Part shown: in pieces, positions 33,246-42,800 of the stretch
Layout: each line of letters starts with the position of its first letter
Position numbering within the stretch: the stretch's first letter is position 1
Origin: Thermohalobaculum sp039030715
GTDB lineage: Bacteria; Pseudomonadota; Alphaproteobacteria; Rhodobacterales; Rhodobacteraceae
Length of the DNA stretch: 64,000 bases
Direction of reading: 5' to 3'
Assembly (NCBI GenBank): GCA_039030715.1
Contig: JBCCDU010000003.1
Span: forward strand, 39,745 to 103,744
Notes under the pieces: generated by a model
Database searches by the model: none
Told to the model about the DNA's origin: nothing
The model's input: only the letters and a program-made list of their open reading frames with translations
Program-made: the position numbers and the translations under genes

Positions 33246-34100
33246 TCAAGAGATCACCTGCAACAACCCGAACAGAGCCGGGTCCTCTCGGGTGATACGG
33301 CGGACAGGGACCTTCGCAAGGCGGGTTGCCAGGCCGCTCCGATCACAGATGCCAGAGAGGAAAGTGCTGCGGTCGATCACAGTATCGAAGTCTTGCAAAA
33401 CGCCGCCGCAGAGAGCGACCCCACCCCAGGCGCCGGTGCTCAAGGTCAGGTCGCCAACCAACCTACCGAGGCTGTTCGAGTAGACGCGGCGAAACTGCGC
33501 GACGCAAGCGCCCACGGCTTCGGCCTGCACGCGCAGGCGCTGGAGCCCGGGACCAGAGAAGACCTCCTCCACCGTAACCGCGTCGCCCAAAGTCGCGCGT
33601 TCCACCTCCAAGCAGGTGGCTAGCGTCATATGACCCGCCTCGGTTGCCAGTGGCTGCCACCCGTCTCCGACGGGCAGCGACAGTGCGGCGCCGAAGCCTG
33701 TGCCGAGGTTGATGCAAAGGATTGGACCCTTGGCCGAAGCTGAATCGCCTGCGTGCAGCACCTCGAAATCGTCAGGCGCCATTGCCGGAACTGCCAGCGC
33801 CACCGCGGCGAGGTCGTTGACGATGCGCACAGGAATAGCTGGAAGAACGGAACAAACGGCCTCCACCGAGATCCGCCAGTTTGTGTTGGTCATATCTACG
33901 GCGTTATCGATCACCGGCCCGGCTACAGAAAACGCCGCACCATGCGGCTTTTCAGGCAGGCCGATTGCAAAAGCGGCAAGCGCGTCTTCGAAGCTTCGAA
34001 ACTCCTGCACCGGAAGCACGCGGCGCGTCCGGATAGTGCCCGCCGCGTCTGCCAGCGCGAATCTTGCATTCGTGCCGCCGATATCCGCCAGCAGATGCAT
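33246..34100 (-). CDS. glk: Glucokinase
   Basis: The 284-residue protein phosphorylates glucose using ATP. It has the phosphate-binding start LLADIGGTNARFAL (residues 3-16), the central NTNWRISVEAV and VNDLAAVALAVP (catalytic Asp in NDL), and INLGTGFGAALSLP. It is slightly shorter than the usual 310-330 residues of bacterial Glk. Its ATG follows the otsA stop by one base (TGAGATG), so translation is coupled to trehalose-6-phosphate synthase. As last gene of the otsB-GH15-otsA-glk unit, it can return glucose released from trehalose to glucose-6-phosphate. Confidence 0.9.
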   Translation of the reverse strand: MHLLADIGGTNARFALADAAGTIRTRRVLPVQEFRSFEDALAAFAIGLPEKPHGAAFSVAGPVIDNAVDMTNTNWRISVEAVCSVLPAIPVRIVNDLAAVALAVPAMAPDDFEVLHAGDSASAKGPILCINLGTGFGAALSLPVGDGWQPLATEAGHMTLATCLEVERATLGDAVTVEEVFSGPGLQRLRVQAEAVGACVAQFRRVYSNSLGRLVGDLTLSTGAWGGVALCGGVLQDFDTVIDRSTFLSGICDRSGLATRLAKVPVRRITREDPALFGLLQVIS

Positions 34101-34101
34101 C

Positions 34102-35481
34102 TCAGGCCAGTTCGGCAGCGGTCGACAAATCGCGAATGAAGGCTTGGCGCCACTCAGCCGAGTCGTGCAGCTTGATCCGCGAATGCAGATCGCCATGTCG
34201 GTCCTTGCGCTCTTCCACTGTCATCGAAAGCGCAGCGTGCATGGCCAGCGCGACCTCCTCGGGGTCGTAGGGATTGACGATGATCGCCTCTCGCAGATCC
34301 GCGGCGGCCCCTGCAAACTGGGAAAGGATCAAAACACCCGGATCGTCCGCGTCCTGTGCGGCGATGTATTCCTTCGCCACCAGGTTCATCCCATCGCGCA
34401 GCGGTGTCACCAGCCCGACGCGAGAGCCCCGGAACAAGGCCGCCAGAGTGTCACGCGCCACGGATCGGTGGACATATCGCACCGGGGTCCAGTCGAAATC
34501 ACCGAATTGCCCGTTGATCGCGCCGGAGAGCTGCTCCAACTCGGTGCGGATGTCGGCGTAGGCCGTCAGCTCCTCGCGCGTCGGCGGCGAAATCTGCATC
34601 AGCACCGTGTTCTTGCAATGCTCGGGGTATTTTTCCAGGAACCGGCGATAGGACCGCAGACGATCCGGCAAACCCTTGGAGTAATCCAGACGATCGACCC
34701 CGATGATGTGCTGATCGATCGAGCCGCGCTTCAGGCGTCTGATCCGCTCATCGGCTTCTTTCGTGTTCGCCATGGCATGAAATGCTTCGACATCAATGCC
34801 GATCGGATAACTCTTGGCGATCATCTTGCGTTGTTCGGCCCGGAACGGGTGCGTTTCAGGCGTCACGCTTCCGGCGGTTTCCTCGACATAGCGACCGAAA
34901 TTCGAGACATCATTCGCGGTCTGAAAGCCAACCACATCGAAGGCAAACAACGTGTCCAGCAGCCAGGCATGCTCCGGCACCGCGCTGATGATCTCGGGCG
35001 GCGGAAACGGGATATGCAGGAAGAACCCAATCCGGTTGGTGACGCCCAAAGCGCGTAGTTCCGCTGCCAGCGGAATGAAGTGATAGTCGTGAATCCAGAC
35101 GAGATCGTCCTCCGCCAGCAAGCCGACCAGCGATTTCGCAAACCGCCGATTGACCGATTGGTAGGCTTCCAAGGCATTGGCATCGAAGACCGCGAGGTCG
35201 AGGCGATAATGGAAAACTGGCCAGAGCGCGCGATTGGCGTAGTCCAGATAATAGGACTGATATTCGGCTTCAGTCAGCGCCTGGGTGGCCGAGGTTACGT
35301 TGCCGTGGCGCTCCAGCTTCAGGCCGATCTTCGCGACGTCATCGACCACCTCCCCCGACCAGCCGAACCAGACCCCGCGACTGTCGCGCAGGGCATCGAG
35401 GACGGCCACCGCCAACCCGCCGGAGGTTTGCCCACCCGCCAGATCCGCAACCCGGTTCGATACGACGACAACTCGGCTCAC
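34102..35481 (-). CDS. otsA: Alpha,alpha-trehalose-phosphate synthase (UDP-forming)
   Basis: The 459-residue GT20 enzyme makes trehalose-6-phosphate from UDP-glucose and glucose-6-phosphate. The start is assigned to a GTG overlapping the TGA of the upstream GH15 gene (GTGA), giving MSRVVVVSNRVADL. Motifs are the N-terminal GGLAVAV loop (21-27), LVWIHDYHFIPLA, GFFLHIPFPPPEI, IGVDRLDYSKGLPDRL and NLVAKEYIAAQ. All substrate-binding signatures of OtsA are intact. It sits inside a tightly packed four-gene unit with otsB, a GH15 enzyme and glk, typical of osmo- or stress-responsive trehalose metabolism. Confidence 0.95.
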   Translation of the reverse strand: MSRVVVVSNRVADLAGGQTSGGLAVAVLDALRDSRGVWFGWSGEVVDDVAKIGLKLERHGNVTSATQALTEAEYQSYYLDYANRALWPVFHYRLDLAVFDANALEAYQSVNRRFAKSLVGLLAEDDLVWIHDYHFIPLAAELRALGVTNRIGFFLHIPFPPPEIISAVPEHAWLLDTLFAFDVVGFQTANDVSNFGRYVEETAGSVTPETHPFRAEQRKMIAKSYPIGIDVEAFHAMANTKEADERIRRLKRGSIDQHIIGVDRLDYSKGLPDRLRSYRRFLEKYPEHCKNTVLMQISPPTREELTAYADIRTELEQLSGAINGQFGDFDWTPVRYVHRSVARDTLAALFRGSRVGLVTPLRDGMNLVAKEYIAAQDADDPGVLILSQFAGAAADLREAIIVNPYDPEEVALAMHAALSMTVEERKDRHGDLHSRIKLHDSAEWRQAFIRDLSTAAELA

Positions 35482-37253
35482 AACTCCGCTTCCCATTTAC
35501 GCGACAGACGCATCGCGCCGTTTACGATACCAACCATGGAATAGGTCTGAGGGAAGTTTCCCCATGCGGCACCCGTGGCGTAGTCGCTGTCCTCGGACAT
35601 CAAGCCGAGATGATTGCGCGCCGCCAGCAGCGCCTCGAAATGGTCGCGAGCTTCGTCGACCCTGCCAATCCGCGCCAGGGCATCGAGCCGCCAGAATGCG
35701 CAGACATTGAAGCCCACCTCCGGACTGCCAAAGTCATCGGCCTCTTCATAGCGCAACATGAATGGCCCCTTCCCGAGGGTTTCAGATAGCGCATTCACCG
35801 TGGACTTAAAGCGCGCATCCCCCGGCGGCAGGAAGCCAACCTCCCCCATCAGGAGGACACTGGCGTCCAACGTGCGGCCCCCGAAGCTTTCCACAAAGGC
35901 CTGACGTTCTTCCGACCAGGCATGCTCCAGAATCTTGTCCTTGATGGTCACGGCGCGCTCGGCCCAGAAGGTCGCGCGCGCGCCAAGACCCAAATGCCGC
36001 GCGATCTTCGCCAGGCGATCACATCCGGCCCAGCACATCAGCGACGAGGAGGTATGCACCCGCGCCCGCGTACGAAGCTCCCATATCCCGGCATCCGGCT
36101 GGTCGTGCAGCGTCCAGGATTGCTCGCCGAGGGGTTCCAGCATCTGGAACGCCGCCTCGCCAACATCCATGTACAGGCGCTCGTCAAAGAACGCCGGGGC
36201 GGCGCCCAGAATGACATTGCCGTAGGTGTCGTGCTGAAAGTGCTCGTGCGCCTGGTTCCCGATCCTGACCGGACCCATACCCCTGTATCCCTGCAGCACC
36301 TCGGACGTGCTTTCGGTCAATTGTGTTTCCAGACCGACGCCCAGCACGGGCTGGATGTGTCCGCCACCGGCATCGGCAACCACATTCATCAGCCATTGGA
36401 AATAGGTCTCCAACGTCCGCGTCGCCGCCAGCGAGTTCAGGGCGCGCACAGTAAAGAACGCATCCCGCACCCAGCAATACCGGTAATCCCAGTTACGCCC
36501 GCTGTTCGGCGCCTCGGGTATCGAGGTCGTGACCGCCGCGATCACGCCGCCTGTCGCTTCGTAGGTGCAGAGTTTCAACGTTATCGCGGCCCGGATCACC
36601 GCCTGCTGCCATTCCAGCGGCACCGCCAGCCTGCGCACCCAGCGCCGCCAATAGAGGCAAGTCTCCTCCAGAAAAGTCTTGCCGACCTCTCGGGGGCTCT
36701 CCGCCAGGCTTTCGTCGGGGCCCAGAATGAAGGTCAGCGGCCGATCCAGGTTGATGAGCTGCTCATCGAGAACATGATCCATGGGTGCATCCGTGGTCAT
36801 GCGCAGCACCTGATCCCCGCCAAGGAAGCGCACATGGTTCGAGCCACGAGTGATCTGCGGCGCGGCCCTCGCCCAGTCGAAGCGCGGCCGCACCCGGAAG
36901 CGCACGCGCGGCCAGCCGTCGAGCGGCCTGATCCGCCTGATGATCATCTGTGGCCGAAAACTCCGCCCACGCGCTTCGAAGCGGGGGCAGAAGTCGATGA
37001 TCTCCACCGCGCCACTGGCGCCGCGCAGGACGGTCTTCAGGACGGCGGTGTTCGGTTCATAGATTTGCTCGGAAGTGGCAAAACCATCCAACTCAATCGA
37101 AAACGCACCATCCTCGGGCGCGCCCGGCCCGTGCCCCAACAGGCGATGAAAGACCGGATCGCCATCCAGCCGCGGCAGGCAGAACCAGTCGATGGAACCG
37201 CGAGTGTCCACGAGCGCCGCGACGGCGCAATTTCCGATCAGCCCGTAGTCCAA
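35478..37253 (-). CDS. Glycoside hydrolase family 15 protein (glucoamylase/trehalase-like)
   Basis: The 591-residue protein has the GH15 layout: an N-terminal beta-sandwich beginning YGLIGNCAVAALVDTRGSIDWFCLPRLD, then the (alpha/alpha)6 barrel with GGRNWDYRYCWVRDAFFTVRAL-like residues (SGRNWDYRYCWVRD), the general acid in DAGIWELR, and the general base near SEDSDYATGAAWGNFPQTYSMVG. GH15 includes glucoamylases and true trehalases (mycobacterial type). Because it is flanked by otsB and otsA, with the otsA start overlapping its stop, trehalose or a short alpha-glucan is the likely substrate. It lacks a signal peptide and is probably cytoplasmic. Confidence 0.9.
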   Translation of the reverse strand: MDYGLIGNCAVAALVDTRGSIDWFCLPRLDGDPVFHRLLGHGPGAPEDGAFSIELDGFATSEQIYEPNTAVLKTVLRGASGAVEIIDFCPRFEARGRSFRPQMIIRRIRPLDGWPRVRFRVRPRFDWARAAPQITRGSNHVRFLGGDQVLRMTTDAPMDHVLDEQLINLDRPLTFILGPDESLAESPREVGKTFLEETCLYWRRWVRRLAVPLEWQQAVIRAAITLKLCTYEATGGVIAAVTTSIPEAPNSGRNWDYRYCWVRDAFFTVRALNSLAATRTLETYFQWLMNVVADAGGGHIQPVLGVGLETQLTESTSEVLQGYRGMGPVRIGNQAHEHFQHDTYGNVILGAAPAFFDERLYMDVGEAAFQMLEPLGEQSWTLHDQPDAGIWELRTRARVHTSSSLMCWAGCDRLAKIARHLGLGARATFWAERAVTIKDKILEHAWSEERQAFVESFGGRTLDASVLLMGEVGFLPPGDARFKSTVNALSETLGKGPFMLRYEEADDFGSPEVGFNVCAFWRLDALARIGRVDEARDHFEALLAARNHLGLMSEDSDYATGAAWGNFPQTYSMVGIVNGAMRLSRKWEAEL

Positions 37254-37268
37254 GAGAACCCTCCCAAT

Positions 37269-38021
37269 TCAGCTTTCCGGCATGGCCGCCATCTGCCACA
37301 GCCACGCGAGGAAACCCTCGGTATCGGCGGCATGAAAGGTTGCAGCAGTCGGGCCGGGGCCAATCTTTATACCGAACCCGCCCAGATCGTTCGCGGCCTT
37401 GAAAGCGTCTTCATCCGTAACGTCATCCCCCACCATGATCGGGATGCGGCCTTTGAAGGGCGCGTCTTCCATGAATCGCTTCAGGGCGGCCCCCTTGTCG
37501 ATGCCTGCCGGCGCCACTTCGCTGATCATATTTCCGTGCATCGAGCGCAGTGCGTCATCGCCAGCCACGATCCGGTCAACCAGCGCCCCGCACGCATCCG
37601 CCAGGTCGGGTCTGTCGCGAAAATGCAGAGTTACCGCACCGGGTTTATCCTCCATACGCAGACTGTGTTTTGCGGCAAAATTCGAAATTTCCGTCAAGGC
37701 TGGCTGCAATACTTCCCTGGCGTCCAAACCAGCCTGATCGACCTGGCCGCCGCGTTTAAACTCAAGCCCGTGGGAGCCGGAGAGCGCGCATACCGTCGGA
37801 ACCAGATGCCTCTCCAAATCAGCAACCGCCCGCCCGGATATGACCGCCAAAGCGTTGTCGGTCAGATCCTGAAGGCGCTCCAGCGCACGATGTGTCCGCT
37901 CATCGACAACCACGGCTTCGGGCCGGCACACGATTGGGGTCAAGGTTCCGTCGAAGTCCAGAAAAACCGCGTGAGCGCACCAATCGACATGGTCAGGCAA
38001 TGTCGCAAGGGGTTCTGGCAT
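37269..38021 (-). CDS. otsB: Trehalose-6-phosphate phosphatase
   Basis: The 250-residue HAD-type phosphatase removes the phosphate from trehalose-6-phosphate. Motif I is VFLDFDGTLTPI (nucleophile D22, acid D24), followed by LAVISGRAVADLERH (motif II region) and GDDVTDEDAFKAAN (motif IV acidic residues), with GIDKGAALKRFME supplying the conserved lysine. The start is chosen at MPEPLATLPDHVDW; an upstream extension is unsupported. It is the first gene of the trehalose unit and lies 15 bases before the GH15 gene. Confidence 0.92.
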   Translation of the reverse strand: MPEPLATLPDHVDWCAHAVFLDFDGTLTPIVCRPEAVVVDERTHRALERLQDLTDNALAVISGRAVADLERHLVPTVCALSGSHGLEFKRGGQVDQAGLDAREVLQPALTEISNFAAKHSLRMEDKPGAVTLHFRDRPDLADACGALVDRIVAGDDALRSMHGNMISEVAPAGIDKGAALKRFMEDAPFKGRIPIMVGDDVTDEDAFKAANDLGGFGIKIGPGPTAATFHAADTEGFLAWLWQMAAMPES

Positions 38022-38136
38022 CCGAGGGAAAGTCCAATCGGCAACGTTTGGGCGCGGTGAGTTGACTCTAGGGGCTATACCACGACACCGCAACGAGGGA
38101 CGCTGCGAAGCTGTAACACCTAGGCAAGTCGCCGCA

Positions 38137-39606
38137 TTAAAGCTGATAGAGCGCGCTAAATTTTGTTTCCAGATAATCCAAAAGCGGCCCCGTGGAGGAG
38201 GCTTCACCGGTCGCGTGCCGGATCAGTTCCTCAGCAGGCAGGGTGCGCCCGTGAGCATGGATGTTCGCCCGCATCCATCCCAGGATCGGCGCGACCTGAG
38301 CGGTGCGCACCATCTCATCGCAATCCGGCAGCGCCCGGCGCATCGCCTTGTCCAGACAGGCGGCATAGATGTTACCCAGACTATAGGTCGGAAAATATCC
38401 GAACAGACCCACCGACCAGTGCACATCCTGCAACACGCCAAGACTGGGATCAGGGACGTCGCGCCCGAAATCACGCAGAAACCGGGCGTTCCAAGCCGCT
38501 TCCAGATCCTCGACGGCGAGGCTGCCGCCGATCATCTCTCGCTCCAATTCGAAGCGGAGCAGAATGTGCAGATTGTAATGCACCTCATCGGCCTCGGTGC
38601 GAATGAAGCCCGTCTCGACCCGATTGACCGCCCCGTGGAGTTGATCGGGGTCATCGAGGTTCATCCCGTCGAAGGACGACGCCATCTCCGCATAAAGCCA
38701 ATCGGCAAAGGGGCGCGACCTTGCAATCTGGTTCTCCCAGAACCGCGATTGGCTCTCATGCACGCCCATCGAGCAATAGTTTGCGGCGGGCATGAAGGGA
38801 TCTACCGCACCTTGAGTGTAAAGTGCGTGCCCGACCTCGTGGATCGTGGAGTAGATGCAGTTGAAAGGGTCCGCCTCATCCGTGCGTGTCGTGATGCGCG
38901 CATCGCCGGCCGAGCCTGAGCTGAAGGGATGCACGGCTTTGTCTAGCCGGCCGGCGTCGAAGTCATAGCCGATCTGACGTGCGATGCGCCCGGCCAGGCT
39001 CATCTGCTGTTCCGCCGGGAAGCGGCCAGTCAAAGCATCCGGTTTTGGCTGTTCCGAGATTTTCTCGCGCAGGGAAGTGAGACGCGGGCGCATGCTGCCC
39101 AGCAAGGGCCAAAGATCCTCGACCTTTGCCCCGGGTTCGAACTCGTCCAGTAGACAGTCATAGGGGTCGGCCCCGTCCTCGGACAAACAAGCCGCTTTCT
39201 GGCGCGCCAACTCGATATTGCGCTCGAGCGCCGGGACGAAACTTGCGAAATCCTTCGCCTCGTGCGCTTGCGCCCAAGTCCGCTGACCTTCCGAGGCTGC
39301 GATTGCGCTCGCTTCGGTCAGGCTTGGCGGAATTTTCGTGGCGCGCGCGTGGGCGCGCAGGGCCTCCGCGACATTGCACTGATCGAAGGGCGACAACTCC
39401 GCGCGATCAATGGCCGCCGCCCAGTCGGGAATCCTTGGGTCAGCCTCTCGCGCGTGTACGACTTTAGCCAGCGCGCCCGCCTGTTCGGCACGCCCCGCCC
39501 CACCCCGAACCGGCATCATGGTTTCCTGATCCCAGGACAGCAGACCCGCCACCTGCGAGAGAGCAGCGGTTTGTTTCAGGTGGTCAAGAAGTGCTGGAAG
39601 GGACAT
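38137..39606 (-). CDS. M32 family carboxypeptidase
   Basis: The 489-residue metallocarboxypeptidase belongs to family M32 (Taq carboxypeptidase type). The zinc motif HEVGH lies in STIHEVGHALYTQG (H256, E257, H260). Other family motifs are DARITTRTDEADPFNCIYSTIHE, GVHESQSRFWENQIARS (the ES(Q) catalytic region), RTEADEVHYNLHILLRFELE and the late GYFPTYSLGNIYAACL. It trims C-terminal residues from peptides in the cytoplasm. CAGG precedes the chosen ATG (MSLPALLDHL) by eight bases. It is divergent from the giant RTX gene. Confidence 0.93.
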   Translation of the reverse strand: MSLPALLDHLKQTAALSQVAGLLSWDQETMMPVRGGAGRAEQAGALAKVVHAREADPRIPDWAAAIDRAELSPFDQCNVAEALRAHARATKIPPSLTEASAIAASEGQRTWAQAHEAKDFASFVPALERNIELARQKAACLSEDGADPYDCLLDEFEPGAKVEDLWPLLGSMRPRLTSLREKISEQPKPDALTGRFPAEQQMSLAGRIARQIGYDFDAGRLDKAVHPFSSGSAGDARITTRTDEADPFNCIYSTIHEVGHALYTQGAVDPFMPAANYCSMGVHESQSRFWENQIARSRPFADWLYAEMASSFDGMNLDDPDQLHGAVNRVETGFIRTEADEVHYNLHILLRFELEREMIGGSLAVEDLEAAWNARFLRDFGRDVPDPSLGVLQDVHWSVGLFGYFPTYSLGNIYAACLDKAMRRALPDCDEMVRTAQVAPILGWMRANIHAHGRTLPAEELIRHATGEASSTGPLLDYLETKFSALYQL

Positions 39607-39878
39607 GGGCCAAACCTGCTCCAGAGATATCAACGCGCAGTCTTACGCGCGACATGGGTCCGGAGAAACCCGAAACTGAGCGGTTTCGGCCGAAAAGCCG
39701 CAAGCTCCCAGATAGCTTTCGAGACGACCAGACGGCTGGCCAGCCAAACCGAACCGCATTGTGACGATTATTACGAGCCTCTTCGCGCAGACGGTGGTAA
39801 CGTTGCGTCCAGTTCTCTGGGGGGAGACAGGCACTCGCGACGCTGATGCCTCCCATGCGTATGTTGTGGAGAGTTATC

Positions 39879-42800
39879 ATGTTGCGTGCCGATGCCGACC
39901 AAATCATCATCACCGGAGATGTGGATCTCGATGCGACGACGGGGCAGTTCGGTCCGTCGGGCGAGCCTATCGGCGATCGGATATTCCTGGGAGTTGGCGA
40001 GCCACAGCGCATCGGCGGCAACTTCAATATCGGCGGTGGGGTTGGCGCGAAGCTGCCCTTTGTCGGCCAGGTGGAGCTGTTCCGCGCCCAACTCGAAGGC
40101 TCCATCGCGGGCCGCTTCGGACTGGAGTTCGTGTGGGAGTTCGACCCAGGCTCGGTCGATATCGTGCAGAACTATGATGTGAGCATTGCGGCACCGGGTC
40201 AGGCCCTGGGCGTCACCGATGTCTACAACATCACCACCCAGGCAGTCTTCGATCCGCTCGATCCCGATGGCGGGTATGTCACCGAATTCCCGGTGCTGAA
40301 GGCGGATCTGAATGCGATCCTGGAGCTAGCAGCCCAGCTTCAGGCGACCTATGGCGTGTTGGGAAACAACCGCACGGACGAGATTTTCGATTTTGATGCA
40401 GGCATTTCAATCCCGATCTTCTCGTTCGAATCGAACCGGGTGGATGCCGATGGCAACGCCAATGACTTCGAGGTTCTGGGGGCCACCACCCGCGAGATCC
40501 TGGACGAGTTCGCACCAAATGTTCAGAACATCGACGGCGAGTTCAAGATCGAGCTGGAAGATCTGTTCGGCACCGGCATCGCCGAGGATACGGTCGAGGT
40601 CGAGTTCTGCGACGACGAGGATGACGACCCTGACAACGACTGCGATGACGAGCCCGATTTCGAGGCGGATGTCACAACTACCCAGCAGATCGACCTCGGC
40701 GATATCGTTCTGGACATCCCGGATTTTTCTGTTCAGGACGCAGGCTTTGACGAGGAATTGGGCGCATATATCACCCAGACCCTTGCCTTCGACGATGATG
40801 GCAATCAGTTGTTCGATGACAAGGGCCGGGCGGTGCGTGGCAATGGCGAGGATATCGTCACCCTTACCCTGGACGTGGACGGGATCGCCACACGGGTGAC
40901 CGGCGGCGCGTTCCCGCCGCTGGAACTGACCTCCGAGACGGACATCGAGGTAGGGCCTGCGACGATCTCGGCCGACTTCTCCTATAATCTGATCGATGTG
41001 GAACTGATTGGCGGCCTGCCACTGATTCAATTCTTCACCGTCACCCCGGATGTGGAGCAGCGTCTGCGATTCCTCGAAGCTGACGGGACGACACCGAAAG
41101 AAGTCGATGTCCAGTTGACCCGTAAAAACATCCTGTTCGACGTCGACGGCACTTTCCAAAGCCAGGCAGTCGAGGACCGGCTGAAGGAACTGGCCAAGGA
41201 CAGCGCGAAATTCGCCACAGATATCGACCTCTTCATCGATTTTGACGCGGGCATTCCCGGTGCATTCACCGGCGACACCGCCTCGATCGGGGGGGCTGTG
41301 GTCAGCCGCCAGCCGGGATCCAGCACCTTCGCGCGCATCGACAATCAGGAGTCCGTGGCGCAGTCCGCGCCTCTGTTGGGCGAAGATCAGGACGCCCCCG
41401 TCCCGGTGCCGGAGGGAACCGCGTTCGCCTATGCCATCTTCATCACCGATCCCGATGCACCCGGCGGCGAGCGCACCGAATTCATCCCGCTGGATTTCGA
41501 ACCGATCAGCGCCGAGGATCCCAGCGAGACTTTCCGCCTGAGCGACTCGATCTGGAAAGAGGTAGAAATCACCCGTGTCGAGCAGCTCACCGAAACGCCC
41601 TGGTACGGTGACGAGGGCGCATTCGACATTGTCCACGACACCGACACAGAAGTTGTGGTTGAAACCCGCGCAGGTGGCACGGTGCGCAATCAGACCGGGC
41701 TTGGCCTGTCGCTGGACGTGCTTCTGCAAGGCATTGCGGCAAGTGTGGAATTCGGGATCGAGGTCGATCTGGGCCTGTTTGATTTCGGAACCAGCATCGG
41801 CATTGGTTTCGACGAGCTGTTCAAGCGCACGTTCAATGTCTTCGACTTCTCGGACGAAGACGAAATCCTGACGCTGTTCGACGAGACATTCGAGATCGAC
41901 ACCGAAACCTCCGCCATCACCGAAGTTGCACGCTTCGATGTCGGACCGGGAACGCAGGGTGGCGAGGATACGGCAATCCGAGGTACCGAGGGCCCCGATA
42001 TGCTCACCGGCACAGCCGGCGATGACGTGATCGTCGGTCTTGGCGGCAACGATACGCTGTCGGGCTTTCGGGGAGATGACACGCTGCTTCCCGGCGCGGG
42101 CAGCGACACGGTGCGCGGGAATGACGGTATCGACCGCGTAAGCTACGAGGATTTCCTGGGTTCCGCTGCGTCCGGTCCGATTGTGGTGGGCGGGATTCTG
42201 CTCGCCGAGGCGAACCAGACCGTCGGCCTGGAGATCCGCGGCAACCGCACGACAGTCCTGGGCGATAGCACAGTCGACTTTCTGTCGACCATCGAAGAGG
42301 CGCTGGGCTCAAACTTTAACGACCGGATCGTCGCCGATGGTGATCTGAGGCTGGTCGATGGGCTACGTGGCAACGATATTATCGAGTTGATCAACAACCG
42401 CACGACAGCCTTCGGGGGGGAGGGCGACGACGCTTTCATCAACCTCTCGATGCGTGGCAATCGGCATATCATCGATGGCGGCGAAGGGCGCGATACGGTC
42501 ACCTTCGACGATAGCCGGGCGGTGAATGTCGACCTCATTAACCCAAATGCCAGCGCCGACACCTTCGTGGATGTCGAGGTGTTCGATCTGCGTGCCGCAG
42601 GCGATGCCGATTTCGACGACGTGTTCCTGGATGACGATGCCAATCACGAGATTATCGGCGGGCTGGGTAACGACACCCTTATGGGCCGGGGCGGGCGTGA
42701 CGACTTGCAGGGCGGGGCGGGCGATGACTTCGTCTCGGGCGGTTCCGGCGCCGATCTACTCGATGGCGGCGAAGGCACTGACCGGCTGAGCTATAAGGAC

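Noticed and set aside
35922..38060. 712-codon plus-strand open frame across the GH15 and otsB genes
   Set aside because: It crosses two real minus-strand genes with clear catalytic motifs; the product has antisense-like composition.
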